Source of the DNA: Candidatus Zixiibacteriota bacterium
Lineage (GTDB): Bacteria; Zixibacteria; MSB-5A5; GN15; JACZUZ01
Length of the DNA: 64,000 nucleotides
NCBI GenBank assembly: GCA_024280775.1
Contig: JAJRPM010000006.1
Span: forward strand, 1-64,000
Direction: 5' to 3'
Below are positions 54,865 through 63,994 of the stretch, piece by piece. A model generated the notes under the pieces. It saw only the letters and a list, made by a program, of their open reading frames with translations, was not told where the DNA came from and did no database searches. A program made the position numbers and the translations under genes. Each line of letters starts with the position of its first letter. The first letter of the stretch is position 1.

Positions 54865-56256
54865 CTATCTGTCCATCACCATGGCCATGAAATCCGCCGA
54901 GGCGACAAGTTTGTCATCCACATACGCTTTGCCGGACATCTTGCAGGCCCCGCGACGGAATGAATGCATTTCCAGCTCCAGACGCAATTGGTCTCCCGGT
55001 AAAACAGGCTTTCTGAATTTTACTTTATCCAGAGACATGAAATAGACGACCTTGCTCTTGGGATCATCGAGCGCATTGAGCAACAACACTCCACCGGACT
55101 GCGCCAGTGACTCAAGAATCAAAACTCCCGGCATAATCGGATGTCCCGGGAAATGTCCTTGAAAGAATGGTTCGTTTATAGTGACATTCTTGAGGGCTGT
55201 GACATGTTTGTCCGGGACAACATCAATGATTCGGTCAATAAGCAAAAACGGATAGCGATGGGGCATGATATCCAGCAGGCCATTGATGTCCATGAAGGCA
55301 TTGGCTCTGCTCTTTTTCGCCTTTTGTTGCATTTGCTGTTTTTTCTGCAACACGCGGATTTTTTTGGCTAGCTCTACATTGGCTTTGTGACCACTGCGCG
55401 CGGCGAGTATGTGCCCTTTTATCGGAGCGCCAACCAGATATAGATCACCGAGCAGGTCCAGCGCCTTGTGACGCACCGGCTCGTTTTCAAAACGTAACGG
55501 AACATCATTGATTATCCCCGTATCGCCGACTAGAATTTCTTCTTTTATATTCAGCGCCGCGCGAATCCGCTCCACCTCGTTTTGGCCGTCTTTGGCGTCG
55601 CTAATGACAACTGCATTATCCAATGAGCCGCCTTTTATCAATCCGGCGCCTTTCAAGGCTTCGACTTCCGAGAGGAAACAAAATGTTCGCGCCGGGGCGA
55701 ATTCCTCGACGAACTCTTTTTCGAGATTTACCAAAGTGGTGTACTGGGTGCCGAGCGCGGGGTTATTGTAATCCACCATGAAGGTGATTCGCATATCGGT
55801 CGAGGGAGTCACAACTAAATCCACCGCACGCTCCGGCTCGGAATATGACAGCGGTTCGACTATCTCGACAAATCGCTTGTCGGCATCCTGATCGACAATT
55901 CCGGCTTTGACCAAGGCTTCGACAAAAGGCAAAGCCGAGCCGTCCATCACCGGCGGTTCATTATCAGAAAGCTCAACAATAACGTTGTCTATCTCCAGCC
56001 CGGCCAACGCCGCGAGGACATGTTCGACTGTATATACTTTGCAGTCGCCCTCGGCGAGCGTGGTGCCGCGCGCGATATCTACTACTTTATCTATGTCAGC
56101 TTTGACTCGGGGCGAATCCGGTAAATCGGTGCGTTCAAAATATACACCCTCATCGACTTCCGCCGGGCGAAATGTCAGATTGCAAAGCTTACCTGTGTGA
56201 AGCCCAATTCCGCTGATAGTGGCCGGGCCTGCAATTGTTCTTTGTTTTGTGTGCAT
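54865..56256 (-). CDS. lpxC/fabZ: Bifunctional LpxC-FabZ (UDP-acyl-GlcNAc deacetylase / hydroxyacyl-ACP dehydratase)
   Basis: 463 residues. Residues 1-300 are LpxC: zinc-ligand His in TVEHVLAALAGLEIDN and RHKALDLLGDLYLVGAPIKGHI (HKxxD, shown in part), with SGHKAN. After a Lys/Gln-rich linker (about 300-318), residues 319-463 are FabZ: MPHRYPFLLIDRI, PGHPIMPGVLILESLAQ with the catalytic His and Glu. The fusion is characteristic of FCB bacteria. First gene of the lipid A cluster. Confidence 0.97.
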   Translation of the reverse strand: MHTKQRTIAGPATISGIGLHTGKLCNLTFRPAEVDEGVYFERTDLPDSPRVKADIDKVVDIARGTTLAEGDCKVYTVEHVLAALAGLEIDNVIVELSDNEPPVMDGSALPFVEALVKAGIVDQDADKRFVEIVEPLSYSEPERAVDLVVTPSTDMRITFMVDYNNPALGTQYTTLVNLEKEFVEEFAPARTFCFLSEVEALKGAGLIKGGSLDNAVVISDAKDGQNEVERIRAALNIKEEILVGDTGIINDVPLRFENEPVRHKALDLLGDLYLVGAPIKGHILAARSGHKANVELAKKIRVLQKKQQMQQKAKKSRANAFMDINGLLDIMPHRYPFLLIDRIIDVVPDKHVTALKNVTINEPFFQGHFPGHPIMPGVLILESLAQSGGVLLLNALDDPKSKVVYFMSLDKVKFRKPVLPGDQLRLELEMHSFRRGACKMSGKAYVDDKLVASADFMAMVMDR

Positions 56257-56438
56257 TGTTTTGTGTGCATCATACTATTAGTGTAAGGTTTTACCTGTAA
56301 ACGAGTTTCCAACTATTGGGCGCCTTATCAGAGGCTTTCAGTTGCTGTCTGCATAAACCTCATAATATATCTCGCAAGCGAGTATACGCCGTGAAACCGG
56401 ACATGACAAGCGCGCCTATCACAGACTACCCTATTCGA

Positions 56439-56738
56439 CTATATCTCCTTGATAGCCTTAATGTTACGAGATTTTCGGAATAACTCCACATATTCGCGCA
56501 TCATCACCTGCTCAGCCTCGGAAATCCCTCGCATTACCGGAATCCCAACTTTGAGCAATGCCCGCACCATATCTGCGACTGTCCGGTCATAGACCCCCGC
56601 AAGCTCTTTCAATTCGCTCTTCAATTCATAGGATACGAAAACATTGATGCAATGCTCACCTCTTAGTTTTTTCATTTGTTTTGCTGTTTTGTTCCCGGAT
56701 GTCTCTTTGCAGGTAAGTTTGGCGTTGGTTGATTTCAT
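56439..56738 (-). CDS. Small ribbon-helix-helix-like protein
   Basis: 99 residues. The region from about 28 to 68 (CINVFVSYELKSELKELAG, then RTVADMVRALLKVGIPV) has the strand-helix-helix pattern of RHH DNA-binding proteins. A basic N-terminus and a charged C-terminal helix follow. It lies 22 nt after the gene that follows the sigma-like pattern; the two are probably co-transcribed. No toxin partner is recognised. Confidence 0.6.
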   Translation of the reverse strand: MKSTNAKLTCKETSGNKTAKQMKKLRGEHCINVFVSYELKSELKELAGVYDRTVADMVRALLKVGIPVMRGISEAEQVMMREYVELFRKSRNIKAIKEI

Positions 56739-56760
56739 TTTCGGAGTCTTTCTATATTTT

Positions 56761-57276
56761 CTATTGATTGTTATTCGTTTTTGTTTTTCCTGGACGGGTA
56801 AAGCTGAGATGATATTTCACATGCCCAATAACCGCTTGCGGTGAGTCTATACTCAAGCCCAACTGTCGTAACTCGCGCATCACCCGCCGCCAGGTTTCCT
56901 TCTTTTGTTTCCCGGCTATGATTTCTTCTGCGCATTCTCTATTAGCGAATTCACAGATTGAACATCGTCGCTGGTAGATTATTCCGGTATTGTATCGCTT
57001 TTCGACATAGGGTTTCAACAGGCGCTTAAGCTTGAGAGAGACCTCACGCAAACCCCGCTCGGTATCTCGCTCTGAGCGCCGCAGCTCCTCGCTAATGACG
57101 GCAATTGACTGCCCCATCAAATAACGCCGCTCTGCCAGCTCTTTTTCGGGCTCCTCCAGTTTCTCCAGCGCCTGTCTCACGGTTCTATCCAATTCCTGAT
57201 CATCGTCATCACCTGTGGCAACCAAATCAACCATCGCATCCATCCAATGCTGATAGCGCACCTTATTGTTCGACAA
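56761..57276 (-). CDS. Sigma-70 region 4-like protein with Cys-rich segment
   Basis: 171 residues from TTG 57276, backed by AAGGGAG 8 nt upstream. The middle (about 37-95) is rich in Glu/Arg helices with an HTH-like pattern (KLEEPEKELAERRYLMGQS, then IAVISEELRRSERDTERGLRE), reminiscent of region 4 of ECF-type sigma factors. A Cys cluster RCSICEFANRECAEEI follows (about 104-119), a possible metal or Fe-S site. The combination is unusual. No region 2 is present, so it is not a complete sigma factor. Confidence 0.6.
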   Translation of the reverse strand: MSNNKVRYQHWMDAMVDLVATGDDDDQELDRTVRQALEKLEEPEKELAERRYLMGQSIAVISEELRRSERDTERGLREVSLKLKRLLKPYVEKRYNTGIIYQRRCSICEFANRECAEEIIAGKQKKETWRRVMRELRQLGLSIDSPQAVIGHVKYHLSFTRPGKTKTNNNQ

Positions 57277-57735
57277 CTACTAATCTCCCTTCCGCACACT
57301 GTATGCGTTCTTGTGCCAGTTGTGCTGACGCCGCTCAAGACGTAAAGGGCGCCAGCTCTTACGCACGAAACAAAGGGAGAATTTGCAATTCCGTCTACAA
57401 CACAGGCGACACATCCAAATCGGGGCAAAGCCCGCGACTAGTGTCACATCTGTCACATCCTTGCTAAGCAGTAGTTTAGCTGATTGAATCTATGAGAATA
57501 AAGCGCACTAAGGTGAAACTAAGTATTGGTATTTCACATGTATCACATGGTATCACACGCTGGGGAACCGGTTGGAGTTCAGAAATTGTTCAGTTTTGAA
57601 ACATCTATAATCCCCACGCCTGCAGACAAAGGAAGTCTTGTTGTGAGCCGACAACTCTATATATTGGGCCTTCTGTCAGGCGGCGGGTAAGAATACCGTC
57701 GTAAGTAATGTGACAGGGGTTATGAAAGAAGAATT
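57277..57735. other. Intergenic region with CACAT-type repeats
   Basis: No gene is supported. GTCACATCTGTCACATCC (about 57440-57457) and a triple CACATG/CACATGG/CACACG run (57534-57560) are short direct repeats. A GC-rich hairpin CGGGGCAAAGCCCG lies at about 57420-57433. Confidence 0.5.
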
Positions 57736-58560
57736 ATGTCAGAGAATCCAGAACAACCGCCAACAACTCCTACTCCAGAGCCGAATGACTCTCCGCTGAT
57801 AGACCGCGGTCCTGTGGCGCCGTCGATTCCGAATCCGGGAGATATCTTTGATACTTCCGGCTATTCGCGCTCATGGTTTACCTATTTGGCGCTATTTATT
57901 CTGATTGCCTTTCCGCTATCAAACTTGATTGCCACCGGTGACCCTGCCGAGGCGATAAAGATACTTGGGCAATACCCGATGGTCTTTTACATCTCGACTA
58001 TGATTTTCCTTTGGGGGCTCTTTGCGATGGTATATGTGGCGGTTTGGAAAGAGGGTCAATCGCTACGCTCTTTGGGATTCACCGGATTTCGCGGCTTGCA
58101 TCTAATGCAGGGATTCACATTTTTTCTGGTTTCAATTATTGTCCTGAAGGGAATCGAATTTGTACTCGAAGAGCTTGGTTATCACTCAATCGGTGAGTTA
58201 TCGTTGCTTCTGCCGGATACGGCTCTTGAGAGAGTAATGTGGGTGGCGCTTTCTATTACCGCCGGAGTTTGTGAGGAAGCGGCTTTTCGTGGCTATTTCA
58301 TTACTCGTTTCAGAGAGATGACCCCCAAAATCTGGCCGAGTAAAGCCCGCTGGCTCGCGCCAGTTGCGGTTTCGGCTTTGGTGTTTGGACTGGGTCACAC
58401 CTATCAGGGTGTTTCGGGGTTTGTGATGATAACCGCCTATGGCGTGATGATCTCGCTATTGTTTCTCTACACCCGCTCAATATGGCCGGCGATTTTCGCA
58501 CATTTCCTGCTGGATTTTATCAACCTCTTTGTCCCGCTACTTGAATCTAATTCGAATTGA
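57736..58560 (+). CDS. CPBP-family intramembrane metalloprotease
   Basis: 274 residues with about seven membrane helices after a Pro-rich cytoplasmic N-terminus. The catalytic motifs are VCEEAAFRGYF (EExxxR), FGLGHTYQG with the His and AHFLLDFIN with the second His. These Abi/CAAX-like proteases act on membrane or prenylated substrates; the bacterial substrate is unknown. Confidence 0.9.
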   Translation: MSENPEQPPTTPTPEPNDSPLIDRGPVAPSIPNPGDIFDTSGYSRSWFTYLALFILIAFPLSNLIATGDPAEAIKILGQYPMVFYISTMIFLWGLFAMVYVAVWKEGQSLRSLGFTGFRGLHLMQGFTFFLVSIIVLKGIEFVLEELGYHSIGELSLLLPDTALERVMWVALSITAGVCEEAAFRGYFITRFREMTPKIWPSKARWLAPVAVSALVFGLGHTYQGVSGFVMITAYGVMISLLFLYTRSIWPAIFAHFLLDFINLFVPLLESNSN

Positions 58561-58597
58561 GCGGCGCTGTCTGTTTGAGCGGTTTTGGTTGCCGCTA

Positions 58598-58804
58598 TTA
58601 GTAGCGCACAAAGTATGGCAGAGCCATTAACGCCACCCCCACAATTACAATCAAGAGCGACCCGGTTATGAAGTATGGCTCTACACATAGAATCAGCCCC
58701 GATATCATTGCTAGAGCTCGCTGGTTTTTCTTGCCATAGATAAAATAACCTGTCCCTATTGAACTGAACAGGATTCCCCAAAATAATGTAGCGTGACTCC
58801 CCAT
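58598..58804 (-). CDS. Small membrane protein
   Basis: 68 residues, two to three hydrophobic stretches (LFWGILFSSIGTGYFIYG; LIVIVGVALMALPYFV). The ATG has an excellent ribosome site, AGAAGGAGAG, 5 nt upstream. It resembles small conserved inner-membrane proteins with a short GKKNQR loop. Function unknown. Confidence 0.75.
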   Translation of the reverse strand: MGSHATLFWGILFSSIGTGYFIYGKKNQRALAMISGLILCVEPYFITGSLLIVIVGVALMALPYFVRY

Positions 58805-59091
58805 ATAGCTCTCCTTCTGATAATTCTATCTAAGATACATATGCTTATCGGTAAAGCCTCTTTGTCTATATCGACCCTTCAAGCGTGTTTACCGCTCTGC
58901 AATCCACTGCGCACTTAAGCTACCAAAAGAGCTTCTCTTTTTCTGAAAATATGTTACCTTTCATTTGGCGACGGACTCCCTCTATCGGTTGCTTCAATCG
59001 GTTGCCTCAATCTTTGGCTCGTAACACTCGATATAAACTCATATAGCGCACACTTCTTACTCAAAATGGAATTGAAAGTAACGTACATAGG
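58805..59091. other. Intergenic region, nothing clear
   Basis: 287 bp between the divergent small membrane protein gene and the FG-GAP protein gene; I see no strong repeats or structure. Confidence 0.4.
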
Positions 59092-61122
59092 ATGAAACAC
59101 TTATATAAGCTCCTCTATGTTGTGGGTGTTGCAACGCTTGCAATTCCAACCCTCATTCAAACATCAAACGCACACTACGTCAAAGAGCGCAATCCCTGGC
59201 CAGTGATTGTAAACGGAGTCGTGGTGGAGATTCCATTCTGGGGTGGAATTAACAACGCCAAGCCTGCTTTGGTTGATTTCGACGGCGATGGTTTGCTGGA
59301 TTTGATGATTGGCGAAGATCGGGGCAAAGTCGCCTATTTCAAGAATACTGGTACAGCTCTTGCTCCTATCTGGACACCTCAAGTCGAGCGTCTGGGCGGT
59401 ATCAACACCGGAACCTGGTTTGCCTTTGCCGATATTGACGCTGACGGCGACCCTGATTTTTTCTGCGATAACCGACTTGGCGGAACTGCGTTTTATCGAA
59501 ACAACTCTATCGCTTCTCAGGTTATGCTTACATTGGAAAATGAGTCATTTGGAGGTTTTCAAACCGGGGCCTCAAATTCACCGACCTTTGCCGATATTGA
59601 TTCCGATGATGATTTCGATTTCTTTGTTGGTAATCAAGGTGGCGGAGTTATTTTGTATCGCAATCTCGGTGACGAATTTGATCCCTTTTTTGTTTTCGAA
59701 ACAGACGCCTATGACAGTGTGCTGGCGTTTCCGCAGATTCTGCCTCCATCAGAGCAATCAGAGCAAGGGCCACTGCATGGATTTTCCGCATTGAGCTTTG
59801 CGGATCTGGATCATGATGGGGATTTGGATTTGTTCTATGGTGACTCTTTCAACCCCAGTATCTGGTATTTCCAAAACTTCGGAGATATCACTACTTCCAA
59901 TCTGCGGTTCATCAGTCAAACATATTTCCCTATTAACAACTCCGGATTTAATCACACGGCGTTTGGGGATATAGACGCTGACGGTTCATTGGACATTATT
60001 GTCGGCCCTGCCAATTCAGGCAAAATCGACAATTTGATTTTGATGAAAGACATTACCTTTCCCGATAGTGTAACTTTGGAAGTGCAGGATCTGAATATTA
60101 TTAAGAACATTGATATCGGGTCAAATGCGATGCCGGCATTTGGTGATCTCGACGGCGACGGCGATCAAGATATGTTGCTCGGTGGTGAGAACGGGCGGTT
60201 GGCATATTTTAAGAACACCGGCTCTCCGACTAGCCCGGTATTCACTATGACTACTGATTTCTTCGATAGCATTTTCGTTGGTGTCGGGGCAATGCCGGAG
60301 ATTGTCGATTGGGATTCTGACGGAGACCTGGACTTGCTATTGGGAACTGGCGCTGGCAAAGTAGAGTTTTGGCGCAACAATGGTTCAACGACGAATTTTG
60401 CATTGACAAAAGTCTCAGAAATAGCTGACCAGGTCAAAGTCATCAAACTGGATCAATTGGCAATACCGCGCGCAGTGGATTTCAATAATGACGGCAAACT
60501 GGATTTGATTCTTGGCGAATTCGACTTCAATGGCTCGGCCAATGTCCTTCTCTATGAGAACATCGGTAGCAGATTCAACCCGTCACTACGTTTAGTTACC
60601 AAGCGTCTGCTCAAGAGACTTGTACGCACCCGTCCTTTCACTATTCCCTTGGCGCATGACTGGGATGGTGACGGTCGCAAAGATATTATTCTCGGGGTCG
60701 ACGGAATTGGCCTGACTTTGTTTCGCAATATCGCACCAGCGGGGGCATTCGCAGATTCTCTTACTCTCATAGAGCAACCGATAGCTCTCCCCGGCTCCGA
60801 TGACGGCGCCTGGTCCTCAATACGATTCGTTGATATAGACAGCGATGGTGATTTGGATGTATTTGTCGGTGAGCAGGACGGCGGGCTGAACTTCTACCGT
60901 CACAATAGGGTGAGCTTTGTGCGCGGTGATGTTGACGGAATCAGCGGCGTGAATCAAGCCGATGTTATGTACTTAATCAATTTCTTGATTCTCAACGGCC
61001 CGGCGCCCCAGCCTGAGGCGTTAGCCGCCGATGTGAACTGCTCTGGCAATATCGACTTGGGCGATATAGTCTACCTGATTGGATTCCTGTTCAATTCCGG
61101 CCAGGCGCCTTGTGTGAACTAG
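59092..61122 (+). CDS. Secreted FG-GAP/VCBS repeat protein with C-terminal dockerin-like module
   Basis: 676 residues. The N-terminus is a signal peptide (KLLYVVGVATLAIPTLIQTS, then NA). About ten FG-GAP-type calcium loops follow, e.g. DFDGDGLLDLMIGED, DLDHDGDLDLFYGD, DWDSDGDLDLLLG, DIDSDGDLDVFVGE, implying a beta-propeller. The last ~60 residues hold two EF-hand-like repeats (GDVDGISGVNQADVMYLI and ADVNCSGNIDLGDIVYLI), the dockerin type I pattern. It is exported, perhaps surface-attached. No cohesin is in the window. Confidence 0.88.
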   Translation: MKHLYKLLYVVGVATLAIPTLIQTSNAHYVKERNPWPVIVNGVVVEIPFWGGINNAKPALVDFDGDGLLDLMIGEDRGKVAYFKNTGTALAPIWTPQVERLGGINTGTWFAFADIDADGDPDFFCDNRLGGTAFYRNNSIASQVMLTLENESFGGFQTGASNSPTFADIDSDDDFDFFVGNQGGGVILYRNLGDEFDPFFVFETDAYDSVLAFPQILPPSEQSEQGPLHGFSALSFADLDHDGDLDLFYGDSFNPSIWYFQNFGDITTSNLRFISQTYFPINNSGFNHTAFGDIDADGSLDIIVGPANSGKIDNLILMKDITFPDSVTLEVQDLNIIKNIDIGSNAMPAFGDLDGDGDQDMLLGGENGRLAYFKNTGSPTSPVFTMTTDFFDSIFVGVGAMPEIVDWDSDGDLDLLLGTGAGKVEFWRNNGSTTNFALTKVSEIADQVKVIKLDQLAIPRAVDFNNDGKLDLILGEFDFNGSANVLLYENIGSRFNPSLRLVTKRLLKRLVRTRPFTIPLAHDWDGDGRKDIILGVDGIGLTLFRNIAPAGAFADSLTLIEQPIALPGSDDGAWSSIRFVDIDSDGDLDVFVGEQDGGLNFYRHNRVSFVRGDVDGISGVNQADVMYLINFLILNGPAPQPEALAADVNCSGNIDLGDIVYLIGFLFNSGQAPCVN

Positions 61123-61135
61123 CGTTGGCTCTTAC

Positions 61136-62326
61136 TTACGGCGCACGGTAAATCAAGCCCAAAGAATTCAAACCCACATCAACCGAATCGACCTTGGTGA
61201 AGGTCTTTGTATCAATCGCATACACACTACCGCGCTGGTTCTCTAGATTTGCGCAGGCGACATATACTCGTGATCCGTCATCTGATATGGTAATCCCGAA
61301 CGGCCGTGGAGTTTGGAAGAACACAGTTCCAACAACGGCCTTATCAGACCGTCTGATACCTACAACTCGATTGCTCCATTGCGTTGTTACATACACAATA
61401 TCATTATCAGGAGAGACAGCCATTAGGGTCGGACCATTAAGTTTGGCTCCGCCTGGGTCGGATGCGAGACGCGGGATAAACAGTGAATCAACACCTCTCT
61501 GTTGCGCGATGTCCAACACACGGACTTGGTAGGCGTTGATGCAGGCGATATAGGCCAAAGAATCCCCTGGCCCAATCTCCACTCCAAAAGGGCCGTACTT
61601 TGGAACTCCTGAAGGCGCATAGGCGCTATCTGGATCGATTTGCACTCGCACCACGTCATCAGTTTGTGTGTCAACTATTGTGATGTCTTCAGTGTTGCGG
61701 TTGCAAGCGACAACCCATCGTCCATCCGAGGTGCTCTTGAGGTCATGCGACATAGCGCCGGAGAACAACGAATCTTTGAGCGTCATAGTAGATAGGTCAA
61801 ACTTGTATATCTTGCTGAGATTCACACCTGAAGTAAAGTCACAAACATAACCGAACTGTCCGGTAGCATCGAAAGCTATGCCCGAGGGAAGCAACGCAGT
61901 ATTAGTTCTTGCGAAACCAAGAAAATTATTTGTGGGAGTGGCGTACTTTGCCACTCGACCGTTGAATTCAAGTGTGACAACATAGTAATTCAGACCATCG
62001 GGGGAGAAACGAATGTAATGCGGCGCGGCCACTTGAGCCGGGAATGAATCAATCCGTGTGAAAGTCTTGGTGTCATAGATGAAGATTGTGCTGTCTTTTT
62101 GATTGAGGACATAGAGACGACCAGCGGGATTAGGAGCGGGTGTATTTCCGCTATTCATTCCTTTATCAGTGGTGTCACTACAAGAACTGAAACCAAACAC
62201 GCCGATTGCGAGAACAAATGATAGCGCGAAACTATTGCGCAAACTCTTACTTAGCGAAGTTCTACTGTACAAACCGACTCCTTCCTTCTGAACCAAAGCT
62301 CCGGCAGTTTGACGGCGCTGATTCAA
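61136..62326 (-). CDS. Lipoprotein with YncE-like beta-propeller
   Basis: 396 residues. The signal (LSFVLAIGVFGFSSC, lipobox FSSC) follows a 31-residue basic N-terminus. The body has repeated blades of YVLNQKDSTIFIYDTKTF type, IRFSPDGLNYYVVTLE and VSPDNDIVYVTTQWS, as in YncE/lactonase-like seven-bladed propellers. Function unknown, possibly surface reporting or binding. Opposes the FG-GAP gene (13 nt between stops). Confidence 0.82.
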   Translation of the reverse strand: MNQRRQTAGALVQKEGVGLYSRTSLSKSLRNSFALSFVLAIGVFGFSSCSDTTDKGMNSGNTPAPNPAGRLYVLNQKDSTIFIYDTKTFTRIDSFPAQVAAPHYIRFSPDGLNYYVVTLEFNGRVAKYATPTNNFLGFARTNTALLPSGIAFDATGQFGYVCDFTSGVNLSKIYKFDLSTMTLKDSLFSGAMSHDLKSTSDGRWVVACNRNTEDITIVDTQTDDVVRVQIDPDSAYAPSGVPKYGPFGVEIGPGDSLAYIACINAYQVRVLDIAQQRGVDSLFIPRLASDPGGAKLNGPTLMAVSPDNDIVYVTTQWSNRVVGIRRSDKAVVGTVFFQTPRPFGITISDDGSRVYVACANLENQRGSVYAIDTKTFTKVDSVDVGLNSLGLIYRAP

Positions 62327-62364
62327 TAAATGAATACCTGCTTACACGCTGTGAGGAGGAGCGC

Positions 62365-63300
62365 CTATTTTAGAATTACCTGACCAAACGGCATCTGCGG
62401 AGTGTCCTGACGATACGCAAGGTTTGAAAACATTGTACTATCAAGGCTTTTGCAGAATAAAGTAAACGGCGTAAATGGCATAGGTGAGTTATCCGGGTCC
62501 GGTTCCAGTGTTACAAAAGCCATACCGCCGCGAACATCCAACGGAAAAGTCTCACCAGCCGGTGGATTTGTCAGAAAGTCCTCGCCGGGGAAATTCCAAA
62601 AGCTATCGACATATGCGCTGTCAGTGTTGGAGAAATATGCATTGGTTTCATCCTTGGCGCTGACGTTAGTGAACTTGCCGGTTGAGATAAACTTCATTGC
62701 CGGGCTCATATACCAGCCTTCATACTTCCAGCCACTCGGCGGAGCCAACAAATTCAAGCCGAATTCCGGCTCGCCCCAGGGCTTGGAGACAAACCATATT
62801 CCGCTAAAGCCGTTTGAAGGATCACCGGCCGGCGGGAAGATTCTGCCACCTCCATCGGACGGCGTTATCATCACCACATTACCCTGTCGTCCCGAATAGT
62901 CAACCTGAAATGCCAAGGCGAGTGTGTCACCGACAATGTCTGCTGTCAATAACTCAATGGCGCTGGGAAGTGTGTCAGTATCAGGGTTTGGCTCTAAAGT
63001 AACTGTGATATGTGAGGCGTTATCCAGTGACACCGAAGAAGGAAACTCGGTGATTATGTTCCCGCTGTCATCGATAGGATCACCGCGAAAATTTAGATTG
63101 AATTTGCCCAGGCTGGAATACTGGCCCTGAGTTACTACCCAGGCTTCGTATCGTTCCATGGTCAGGGAGTCAAGCCCAGTGAGCGTCATCGACAACTTGG
63201 TATACTTCACCACCGGACTGGTTGAATCAGACGAACATGACGCATTTATCAAAAAAGCCGCTGATAGAATAAGCGCTAGCGCGTAGGTTTTCCGTAACAT
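62365..63300 (-). CDS. Lipoprotein of unknown function
   Basis: 311 residues. Signal LALILSAAFLINASC with lipobox NASC, followed by SSDSTSP. The mature part is beta-rich with Pro/Gly/Asp turns (LEPNPDTDTLPS; GGRIFPPAGDPS) and no domain that I can name. Precedes the propeller lipoprotein by 38 nt, likely co-transcribed. Confidence 0.8.
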   Translation of the reverse strand: MLRKTYALALILSAAFLINASCSSDSTSPVVKYTKLSMTLTGLDSLTMERYEAWVVTQGQYSSLGKFNLNFRGDPIDDSGNIITEFPSSVSLDNASHITVTLEPNPDTDTLPSAIELLTADIVGDTLALAFQVDYSGRQGNVVMITPSDGGGRIFPPAGDPSNGFSGIWFVSKPWGEPEFGLNLLAPPSGWKYEGWYMSPAMKFISTGKFTNVSAKDETNAYFSNTDSAYVDSFWNFPGEDFLTNPPAGETFPLDVRGGMAFVTLEPDPDNSPMPFTPFTLFCKSLDSTMFSNLAYRQDTPQMPFGQVILK

Positions 63301-63493
63301 TCTGAATGCTTCCTTCTTCTCATTTAGCCCAACTTACCCAAACTCACGCTCGATCAAATTCTCCGCGGCGCGAGAACCAACATCCAGAGTATAATAGGCA
63401 AGCCCCGCCGATACAACGACATTGATAAGACATTCCAAACCCATTCATCAACTATTACTGAAACAGCAACAGCGATATCTGGCAGAATCAGCG

Positions 63494-63994
63494 TCAGCCT
63501 ACCCGAGGATCCGGCTGAGCCAGGATTGCATCGGACTTTGCCTCGCGGAAGTCTGCTATCGCCTGGCGAATCTCCGGGCGACTGGTTCCCAGGATAGCGG
63601 CGGCAAAAAGCGCGGCGTTAATACAGCCCGGCTTGCCGATTGCCAGTGTCGCTACTGGTATTCCCGCTGGCATTTGGACTGTGGAAAGCAAAGAGTCCAT
63701 ACCATTGAGCGCCGCAGATTTCATCGGAACCCCTAGAACTGGTGCAGTAGTCAAGGCCGCAACCACTCCTGCGAGATGCGCGGCGCCGCCGGCGCCTGCT
63801 ATGAAGACCTCCACTCCGTTCTTCTCGCTGGACTGGATAAACTCCACTACTGCGTCATGTGTCCGATGCGCCGATAGCGCTCGCACATCACAGGGGATAT
63901 TCATATTCTCCAAAGTCTCAACTGCGTGGCGCATCTCTTCCCAGTCGGACTTTGAACCCATAATCACTGCAACTAACGCTTTCTTGTCGCTCAT
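63494..63994 (-). CDS. purE: N5-carboxyaminoimidazole ribonucleotide mutase
   Basis: 166 residues. Class I PurE motifs: IMGSKSDWEEM (about 12-22), SAHRTHDAV with the catalytic His, GAGGAAHLAGVVAA and GVPMKSAALNGMDSLLS. It interconverts N5-CAIR and CAIR in purine synthesis. The start lies 6 bp from the window edge; purK would be upstream, outside. Confidence 0.97.
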   Translation of the reverse strand: MSDKKALVAVIMGSKSDWEEMRHAVETLENMNIPCDVRALSAHRTHDAVVEFIQSSEKNGVEVFIAGAGGAAHLAGVVAALTTAPVLGVPMKSAALNGMDSLLSTVQMPAGIPVATLAIGKPGCINAALFAAAILGTSRPEIRQAIADFREAKSDAILAQPDPRVG

